A stretch of DNA of 49,101 nt from Bacilli bacterium (lineage in GTDB: Bacteria > Bacillota_I > Bacilli_A > RF39 > UBA660): the NCBI GenBank assembly GCA_017432665.1, contig JAFRIS010000006.1, forward strand, positions 1 to 49,101. Direction: 5' to 3'. Each line of letters begins with the position of its first letter. Position 1 is the first letter of the stretch. The notes under the pieces are model-generated. The model was not told the DNA's origin and ran no database searches. It saw nothing but the letters and a program-made list of their open reading frames with translations. A program made the translations under genes and the position numbers. Below, piece after piece: positions 33,250 to 42,200 of this stretch.

Positions 33250-34873
33250 TGAAAGTAATTTATTATTAGAAATTGAATCAATTAATGACTACATTGATAA
33301 TTTTGAATTAGAAAGAAAAAGTGGTACTAAAGCGTTAAAAAAGAAATTTCATAAAGAAGCAGTTGAAGGTCGTAATGGCTATGTTAAAGAAAAAATAGAC
33401 TTATATGAAAAATATAAGCGTATTTTGCTTGTAGAATTAGAAAATAGATCTAATGTCTTACTACCTCAAAATAAAAATGATAAATATGCAGAAAGAAAAG
33501 CACAGTTAAACAAATTACAAGAATTACTTATTTATAAAAATCCTTTTGTAAGTAATAATTTTAGACTAGGATTTTATAGATTAATATATGCAATTAAAGA
33601 GAATACTTCTCTTGAAGAATTAAACAGTATTGTTGATAATTATGTAGCTATATTCACTAGAATGGGCATTAAATTAAGTGCTGAAGACTTTGATTATACA
33701 ATGTTTACTAAAGATTATTTTAGTACTTATTTTGGTAGTGTAGAAGCTGCTGACAGAAAGGCTAAATTTGATAAAGTTTATTGGGAATGTCCTAAATTAG
33801 TACTTGAAATCAAACAATGTCTTCTAGCAATCTTAAAAAAATATGAGAAAAAAATTAATGAATATACTAAGGTTCATGAAGGCGAATTAGTAAGAGAAAA
33901 TGAAGTTGATATTGCTCATATTGAAGAAGTATATAATTTAACAAGAAAATCATTAGAAGATGATATTGATTCTGATGAATATACTATTCTAGATGATTTC
34001 TTAAAAGGGAATCATAGCATTAATGATTATTTAAAAGATTCCGCTTCAAGAGGAAAGATATTTGATTCTTTTGTTGCGAGTGGATCATATGAAGAATTAT
34101 CAGTAGATGATAAACTAAAATTCAAAGAAAATATTGTTGAATTATATCATACTTTAAATATTCTGAAAAAATATTATAAATATGAAACGATTATTACTGA
34201 TTTAGTAGAAAAATATAATAATAGAGCTACTGTTAAAGGTAATTTTGCAAATTTAGAAAAAGAATTAGATAAAGACGACAAAGAAAGAGAAAAGCTAAAT
34301 AAAGAATATGAAAAGAGTTGTGGAATAGGTTTCTTAGCTAAAGAATCATCTGATAAACAGAACTTAGCTAAGGTTAAGAGTAATGAAATATTTGATAAGT
34401 TAATGACTGATTTAGCTAATTATGATGAAGCTAAAATATCAGTTGATTTAGATAAGAATTTAAAGGAAAGTGCAAATGTCCATGATTTATTCAAAGTAGC
34501 TTTATCTTCTTATTCATATTTAGTTAGAACTTTAACTAAAATTAATGAAGAAGATCCAAATTTTGATTTAGAAAAAGAAATAGATGATTATATTGATTTT
34601 GTCTGTGATCCTAATGGTAATTTCTTAGATGGAATATTTGCTTTTAATAATTTAGATATAACCGAAACTATCAGTAAAAAATATCGCCTTGTAGGTATTA
34701 ATATTACTAAAGAGAAGATTGATAGAGAAGTGATAGATACACTATTAAATGATGTTTCACTTATCTATTTGATTCAAAATATTGAGAACAATTCCATAAC
34801 TATGGAAAATATAAAATTTATTTGTGATGTTAATAAGATAAAACCAATAGATTTATCTTCTGGATTAATCTAA
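33236..34873 (+). CDS. Large helical cytoplasmic protein, unknown
   Basis: The protein has 545 residues from ATG 33236, which follows GAGGAAG. A longer reading would add only a poly-Lys segment that is the frame-shifted shadow of the acidic gene. No signal or membrane segment is visible. The sequence is Glu/Lys/Leu-rich and predicted mostly helical, with a possible coiled coil around residues 345-380 ('NLEKELDKDDKEREKLNKEY'). It lies between the major subunit gene and the signal peptidase gene in the locus and ends at its own terminator. I do not recognise it. A cytoplasmic assembly or scaffolding partner is one possibility. Confidence 0.75.
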   Translation: MSRVDESNLLLEIESINDYIDNFELERKSGTKALKKKFHKEAVEGRNGYVKEKIDLYEKYKRILLVELENRSNVLLPQNKNDKYAERKAQLNKLQELLIYKNPFVSNNFRLGFYRLIYAIKENTSLEELNSIVDNYVAIFTRMGIKLSAEDFDYTMFTKDYFSTYFGSVEAADRKAKFDKVYWECPKLVLEIKQCLLAILKKYEKKINEYTKVHEGELVRENEVDIAHIEEVYNLTRKSLEDDIDSDEYTILDDFLKGNHSINDYLKDSASRGKIFDSFVASGSYEELSVDDKLKFKENIVELYHTLNILKKYYKYETIITDLVEKYNNRATVKGNFANLEKELDKDDKEREKLNKEYEKSCGIGFLAKESSDKQNLAKVKSNEIFDKLMTDLANYDEAKISVDLDKNLKESANVHDLFKVALSSYSYLVRTLTKINEEDPNFDLEKEIDDYIDFVCDPNGNFLDGIFAFNNLDITETISKKYRLVGINITKEKIDREVIDTLLNDVSLIYLIQNIENNSITMENIKFICDVNKIKPIDLSSGLI

Positions 34874-34887
34874 AAAAGTAACAAAAA

Positions 34888-34911
34888 AAAGGAAACTATG
34901 TTTCCTTTTTT
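34888..34911 (+). terminator. Terminator after the 545-residue protein gene
   Basis: AAAGGAAAC (34888-34896), loop TAT, GTTTCCTTT (34900-34908) and further T residues. Confidence 0.85.
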
Positions 34912-34921
34912 TATTGGTCTA

Positions 34922-34930
34922 TGATATAAT
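34922..34930 (+). promoter_or_regulatory. Extended -10 promoter of the signal peptidase/giant protein genes
   Basis: TGA TATAAT (TATAAT at 34925-34930) with no clear -35. The expected start near 34937 rules out the in-frame ATG at 34945 as translation start because it would leave no ribosome site. Confidence 0.55.
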
Positions 34931-34959
34931 AAAATAAGAATAAAATGGAGTCGTGTGTT

Positions 34960-36210
34960 ATGAAAAAGGTAAAAGCAATTCTAAAATACATTTTTTATAG
35001 TTTCCTAATTTTCTTAGTAGGATTATGTTGCTATGTATTTGTATGCTTAGATATTCTACATAAAGATTATGTTAATATCTTTGGCTATACTTATTTCGTA
35101 GTAGTAAGTGGCTCTATGTCAGGAGAAATAGAAGTAAATGATATTGTTATAGTAGATGTCACTAAGAAAGTAGAAATAGATGATATTGTTGCTTTTAAAA
35201 CTGATAAATCAATAGTAACTCATAGATTAGTACAAAAAAGTAATGGTAAATATATTACTAAAGGTGATATGAATGATACCTATGATAAAGCTATTACTAA
35301 GAAAGATATTATTGGTAAAGTAGTTCATATTATTTCACCTAAATTCTTATTAGAATTTATAGTATTAATATTTATTATCGTGATTGTGCTAGCATTATTA
35401 AATTTTGATGGAGTATTTAAAAAACTCTTCAAGATAGAAGAAAAGGAAATAGTACGAGATCGTCAAAATGTTTTACCACAAGATATTTTCTGTAGTCCAC
35501 AGGATCGTAATAATTTTAACGAACATTCAGGACTAACTATTACAATTCCAATGAAAGAGTTAAAGGATTTGAAGAAAACATTGGAAAAAGAACAAAAAGA
35601 AGAAGATAGTGTAGAAGTATTAGATGATATTGAAGAAATAGAAGTCTTAGACTTAGAGAATGATGACATTTATAAGACTCCTAACGATAAAGAATTAAAA
35701 GAAGAAGAGATTTATAACATTGTCGATGTTGTTTTAAAAGTAAATAACGGAGCATTAGAAACAACACATTTAACTAAGGAATGGCAAAAGAAATATAAAT
35801 ATGTTTATAAATTATGTTTATTTATTCAAAGTGGTAGATATGATTTATTAGATAAAGCTATTAATGATGTTCCTTTTAAAGAATACTTTGATTATGATAT
35901 TGATAAAGTTGGTTTATATAAAGAATTAAGAAATAAAATTTATGATTTACCTATCTATGTATTCTTAAAGATTCTATTTATTGCAATTTTATACAATGAT
36001 GAGCATTTCTTTGATGGAGTATTTAAAATCTTAAAATACAAAGTATTAGTAGATAAAAATGATACCTTTGTAGTAGTAAGAGATAGATATGATAAGAAAC
36101 AATTAAAGTCTTTAATAAACTTCATGGAAAGAGTAGCTAAGAAGTATAAGAAGAATGATGACTTAGAATTAAGTAGAGAAAAGAAACTAGTAGATATAAG
36201 TAATTATTAA
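34960..36210 (+). CDS. SipW-type signal peptidase I with long cytoplasmic extension
   Basis: The protein has 416 residues from ATG 34960 (GGAG nine bases upstream). The membrane helix at about 9-30 is followed by an extracellular S26 domain with catalytic Ser52 (VVVSGSMSGEIEVND) and His88 (SIVTHRLVQK), the Ser/His dyad of SipW and ER/archaeal-type peptidases. A second helix lies at about 129-152. After it, some 260 residues remain, expected in the cytoplasm: an acidic linker (about 205-255) and a helical domain to the C-terminus ('DLPIYVFLKILFIAILYNDE'). SipW proteins normally end soon after the second helix, so this extension is unusual. It probably processes the secreted proteins of this locus. 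Confidence 0.88.
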   Translation: MKKVKAILKYIFYSFLIFLVGLCCYVFVCLDILHKDYVNIFGYTYFVVVSGSMSGEIEVNDIVIVDVTKKVEIDDIVAFKTDKSIVTHRLVQKSNGKYITKGDMNDTYDKAITKKDIIGKVVHIISPKFLLEFIVLIFIIVIVLALLNFDGVFKKLFKIEEKEIVRDRQNVLPQDIFCSPQDRNNFNEHSGLTITIPMKELKDLKKTLEKEQKEEDSVEVLDDIEEIEVLDLENDDIYKTPNDKELKEEEIYNIVDVVLKVNNGALETTHLTKEWQKKYKYVYKLCLFIQSGRYDLLDKAINDVPFKEYFDYDIDKVGLYKELRNKIYDLPIYVFLKILFIAILYNDEHFFDGVFKILKYKVLVDKNDTFVVVRDRYDKKQLKSLINFMERVAKKYKKNDDLELSREKKLVDISNY

Positions 36211-36228
36211 GTTTATAAGGAGGTACAC

Positions 36229-39200
36229 TTGAAGAAGAAAGTATTAACAATAACTTTAACACTTGTTTTTCTTGCGGTTTTCAGTGTAGCCTTCTTTTTC
36301 ATTTACACTGATAAACCAGTGTTAGGGGAAAAAACAGATATAATTTGGGATGGTAGTACAATAGCTACCAGTTTTTCTGGTGGGAATGGAACAGAAGGAA
36401 ACCCTTATTTAATAAAAAATGGTGAAGAATTAGCTTATTTGCAAAAATTATTAGGTGGAGATCAAGCTAATAATTATAACAATCTATATTATGAACTTAC
36501 TGATGATATCAATTTAGGTAGTCATGAATTAGGACCAATAAGTACAGAAACAGCATTTTCTGGATTCTTTAATGGTAAAGGACATACTATTGAAAATATT
36601 TCAATAGTAGGAGAAAACAAAATTGAAGGAACTAATTATTATGGTTTATTTGGTAATGTTGATAATGGTAGTATTAATAATTTAAACATTAGCGGAATCA
36701 AGATTAGCGTTGTAGGTAATGGAATTACTGAATTAGGAGTTTTAGCTGGTAAAGTAGATTATGATACTAAAGATGTTAAAGAAAAAAGCAGTATTAATAA
36801 TATTTCTATTAGAGGTATAGATATTGACTTATCAGAGGCTACCTTGGCTGAAGATTCTAATGTCGGTTTGTTAGTAGGTGAAATAGGTAAGAATTATAAT
36901 TTTACTAACATTACAGTTTCAGGAAAATTAGCAAGTAAGGATAATAAACATATTGGTATACTTGCTAATAGTATTAATTCTGATTTGAAGAATGTTGTTT
37001 ATAGTCTAGAAACTGAATTAGAAATACAAAAAACAGAAGTAGAAAGTAACATAAAATTAACTAACATTTATGAATTTAAAGATAATAAGTATTATTTAGA
37101 AGATAAAGAAGTAGATACTGATGATATCTTAAAAGAATTAAATAAAGACTTAAAAGATTATGAATGGTCTTTAGATAAAGAAGATTTTATTTTAGAACTT
37201 AAGGAAGAAGTTAATGGGCAAAGTGATAATAAAGGTATTATCAAGCCAAAAGAAATGAAATCAGCTGCGATTACATTACATAATACTGGTAAGGACAATG
37301 GTACTGTATATCTTAATGATCTAGAATCAGATGAAGATTTCTATGAGGGACAAAACTATACTGACTGGAAAACTGAAAACACTATTCCGGATTTTACTAA
37401 TAAGAATTTATATAATACTAATAATTTAGCTAAAATTTATATTAGATATTCCGGAGCTAGTATTGATGACAGTACTATAAAGGGGTATGTAAGTAATGAT
37501 GAACTTTATAGCGATTTTATTTATTATAAATACTATCCGATTGAAGATGGTAAAGTAAAGATACCTTTAATCGATAATCCATATGCCTATAGACCTCGTA
37601 AAGGTAATGTGGATTTAGTATTTAATGGTTGGATTACAGATTATACGGGTGCAGTAGTATCTATTGATATGGAAACTTATGATAGATATGTAACTATTCC
37701 AGCACCAGCTAATCCATCTACTGCAACTAGTATTACTATGTACGCAGTATGGACTAAAGGTAAAGTTTATCAAATGACTAGTTCACAAACATTAGCTACT
37801 GCTGAAAGTAGTTTTACTACAGGTATGGTTAGTACAATATCAACTTCTAGAGATTATGGTATTACTGACTTTAGCATATATTATTTAAGAAGAACTGCAG
37901 ATAGATGGGAAGATTATCCAAGAAACTCATATGATGAAAATGGTAATAGTTTATATGGATACTATTGTCGTAGTAGAAATGGATGTACTTATTACATTCA
38001 AGCACCTTCTACATTTGACCCGGATGAAGATTATTATAGATTACAAAACGGTTATATGAGTGCTGCTCCATATACCACTGTAACATCTAACTTTATTGAA
38101 GTTGGAAAATCGACTGCTGGTTATTTTAGGCAAAAGACAATTAGTGGTTCAAGAGTAGGCTATTATAATGCAAATGGTGAACCAGAAACAGGAACATGTA
38201 ATAATTGTACTGTTTATGAGTTAATACCTTATTATGATCAAAATAATACCCCTAATGTTTTAGGTGCTAATGATACGAATACTTATTATTATTTGACGAC
38301 TCGAGATACTAATATTGTTGTCTTAAGAGCAGCTCTTAATTACTCAAATACTAGGTTTACTAATACTAAACCATTGACAGTCACTTCATTACATAATGGT
38401 AATGATTACCGAAGTGATGGAAGTATGAGTATGACTAGTGCTTATGTTTATGCTCAAGCTGATTTAAGAATCGAATATGTTAGACCTACGGGTAATATTA
38501 ATGCTAATGCATCTAATAGTACATATAACTCTGCAGCGCCTCCTAGTAGTTTGTCTAGTAGAAGTATCTTTGGTAATTATCAAAACTTAAAAGTTGGTCG
38601 TGGAATTACCTTCTCAACAACGGATAGTTATGTCAATTTTCAAAGTGTTATTGCGGGTAATGTATCTAGTACAGGATCATCATCTAGTTTAACTAAATAT
38701 AAGATGATTGTAGAAAGTGGGGAAAGTAACCAAATTAGTGTTACTGGAGGAGCTAACTCTAGTAGTACAACTCAATATGTAGATGGAGTGGCTGTTCTTG
38801 GATGTGACTTTGACAGAGCTAGTAACGCTAATAATTTATTGCATGTATACCATGCTACTGCAGCTGGTTGGGGAGGTAACTTAAGAAGTAGTAGTACTGC
38901 TGGAGTTGCAACTCAACAAATTGTTAAGAGTGGTTCATATGGAACTAGTAAAAATAATTATTCCTGCGGTGTCTATGTAGGTGGACGTGGTAGTTCGGGA
39001 AGTTATCATTATTCAGCTCGTGAAGCAATAATTGAAGGTGGATATATCTTCAACTTAATCGGTGGAGCCTTAGCAAATACTAACAAAACTACTAATGATG
39101 CATATATCTTTGTTAAAGGTGGAAATGTTGATTTAGTATTTGGTGGAGCCGGTGTTTCTGAGACTTATGGTAATAGAATTATTGCTGTTACTGGTGGACA

Positions 39201-42200
39201 AGTTAACTATGGTGTATTTGGTGGTTCAAATGGTACTTCTGGTAGTAATTCTAGTAATCAAAGAGGTACTTTATCAGGAGATACATTCGTTTATATAGGA
39301 GGTCATGCCCTAATTGGTGGTGGTGATTCAGCTGGATTGTATAACGTTGCACCTGGAACAGTTTATGGCGCTGGTAATGGTAATAGTAGTAATACTGCTG
39401 GTACTATTGGATCTGTTAACAACTCAAATGTTTTAATTAATGGTGGAACTATTAGAAGTAATGTTTATGGTGGTGGAAACTTTGGTGCCATTGGAACTAA
39501 TTTGAGTAGTGGTACAGTCAACGCAAAATTAAAAATCAAAAACGGAACAATTTCAGGATCTGTCTATGGTGGTGGAAATAACAATGGTGCTGGTACAACT
39601 AATGTAGTTGCTAACGTTGATCTTGAAATGAGCGGTGGAACAGTTTCGGGATCTGTCTATGGTGGATCTCGCGTCAAAGGAACAATTTATGGAAGTACTA
39701 CTGTTAAAGTAAATGGTGGAACAATCAGTGAAGATGTCTATGGTGGTGGAGAAGGAGGTTACCGAAGAGTAGGTAATACTACTTATGATGGTACTTATGT
39801 AGCTAGAAATGTAACTGTCACTATTGGTGATAATAATGTTTCTACAACTCCATCAATTAGTGGAAATGTTTATGGTGGATCTGCTTATGGATCTGTAAAC
39901 GGAACAACTAATAATGGTTCAGCTACTGCAACATATCGTACAACTGTAACAGTTAATAAAGGAACAATTGTCGGAGATGTCTTTGGTGGTGGTAAAGGTG
40001 GTACTGAAGATGGTTCAACTTATACCCCAAAAGAATATGGAGATATTACTGTTTCAATAAACGGAGGTTCAATCGGAAGAGTCTTCGGAGGAAACGATCA
40101 AATGGGTAGCCCAGGTAGAAATGATTATGTCTATCTAAATGGTGGTACTATAGGTAGTGCCTTTGGTGGAGGTAATAATACTGGACAAACTACTACAAAT
40201 ATATACTTACAAGGATCAACTATTACAAATGATTTATATGGTGGTTCTAATGAAAGCGGAAGTATTACAACGACTAATGTTGAAATAACTTCAGGTAGTG
40301 TTAAAAATGTCTTCGGTGGAAATAACTTAGGTGGTACTACAAATACATCTAATGTTGATATAAGTGGTGGAACTATCACTAACAATGTTTATGGTGGAGG
40401 AAATGAAGTGGGTGTAGGAACAACTCATGTGGATATAACAGGTGGAACAGTTGGTACAACTATCTTTGGAGGTTCTAACCAATCTGGAACAGTTACTACA
40501 GCTTTTGTTACTATGAACGCTACTGGTAATTATCCTGATGTTTATGGTGGGAACAACTCTGGAGGTACAACAATTGCCAGTCATGTAACTATCACTAAAG
40601 GAAATATAGTCAATGTTTATGGTGGTGGATATAGAGCAACTACTGGATCTACTGATATAGATATGACAGGTGGAACAGTTACTAATATGTTTGGTGGAGG
40701 TAACTTTGCTGACGTTACAGAAACTGATATTAATATTACAGGAGGAAATCTTACTAATGTCTTTGGTGGAGGAAACAAAGCCAATGTTACTACTGACACT
40801 CTTGTAAATATCCAAGGTGCTACAGCAACAGGTAGTGTTTTTGGTGGAGGAAATCAGGGAGAAGTTCTAGGAAATAGTGAGATTACAATTAAAAATAGTG
40901 CTGTTAATGGAAGTGCTTATGCCGGAGGAAATGAAGCAGATGTTAAAGGAAACACAACTATTACTGTTGAAGGTACAAGTACAATTGGAACTTCATCTAC
41001 TCAAGTGCCAATGGGATCTGTCTTTGGTTCAGGAAACTCTGCTGGTACTGGAACTGCTTCAAATAAAAAGACTGCTACAGTTAATATTGTTGGTGGAACA
41101 GTTTATGGAAATGTTTATGGTGGAGCTAATACTTCAGTTGTTAATGGAGTAGCTAATATTAAAATTGGAACTGCTGCTGTTAATAATAATACTTTAACCG
41201 AAGGAAATATTTGGATTAAAGGAACAGTCTATGGTGGTGGAGAATCTAACGCTGCTGGTTCTGCTGAATATGACTATACCGCTATATCTGTTACTGAAGG
41301 TATTAACATTACAATCAATGGTGATGGTTATGCTAATAACAGTCATACATTTAAATTAAACGGATCAATCTTTGGTTCAGGAAATGCCTCATCTTCTGCC
41401 GGAGATTCAACAATTTATATTAAAAAATTAGGTACTTTAGCAGCACCTAATGACAACTTATCAATTCAAAGAACAACATATTTAACTATTGATGAATCAG
41501 TAATTCATTTAATAGGAGCAACAGATATTACTAACAAGTATAGTAATGCTAAATATTCATTTAACTTGATTGGAACAAAACAACCTGATCAAGACCCAGT
41601 AGGAGGATTAATTCTTAAGAATAATTCAACTCTATTATTAGATGAAAATGCTAACCAATTAGTATCTTTCTACTCAGGTGTTGATACTCAACAAGGATTA
41701 GCTCCTGCTACTGTAACAATTGATGATAGTGAACAATCAGTAGTAAAGAATACTGATAATAGAGTATATATGCTTGCTAATAAGAATTTAAATATTGCAA
41801 CAGATGATGATGCTACTGACTATGGAAAAGTAACTGGTATGACATTCTTTGGGGTATATCGTAACTCTGCTGGAAATATCCATGAAGTAGGTGTATATGA
41901 TCCATCTGTTTATACATACGGACATTCTGCTACTACTGCTGATTTAGTAATTGCAAGTTCTTATGTATTAGGATCACATCATTCTAATCATGATATAACT
42001 AAAGATGGTTTCTATACAAACTACTTAGAAGAGGACACTAACTTTAGTCAGGTAAGAACAGGATATATTCATCCGACACCTCCAGATGTTGCTTACTATA
42101 GATGGCAAATTGGTACTAATTCAATTGAATATGAATTTACAATGACAGCTTCTAAGTATTTATCAATGGGTACTAATACATTGTCATTAATCGACTTCCC

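Noticed and set aside
40131-40815. Overlapping minus-strand open frames rich in Pro, Ser, Cys and Ile
   Set aside because: They are antisense shadows of the Gly/Asn/Thr-rich repeat region of the giant protein gene and lack ribosome sites.
39130-41395. Regularly repeated DNA that might suggest a CRISPR array or mobile repeat
   Set aside because: The repeats are in frame within one long coding region, vary in length and sequence, and encode a consistent protein turn (YGGGN). There are no identical repeats with unique spacers.
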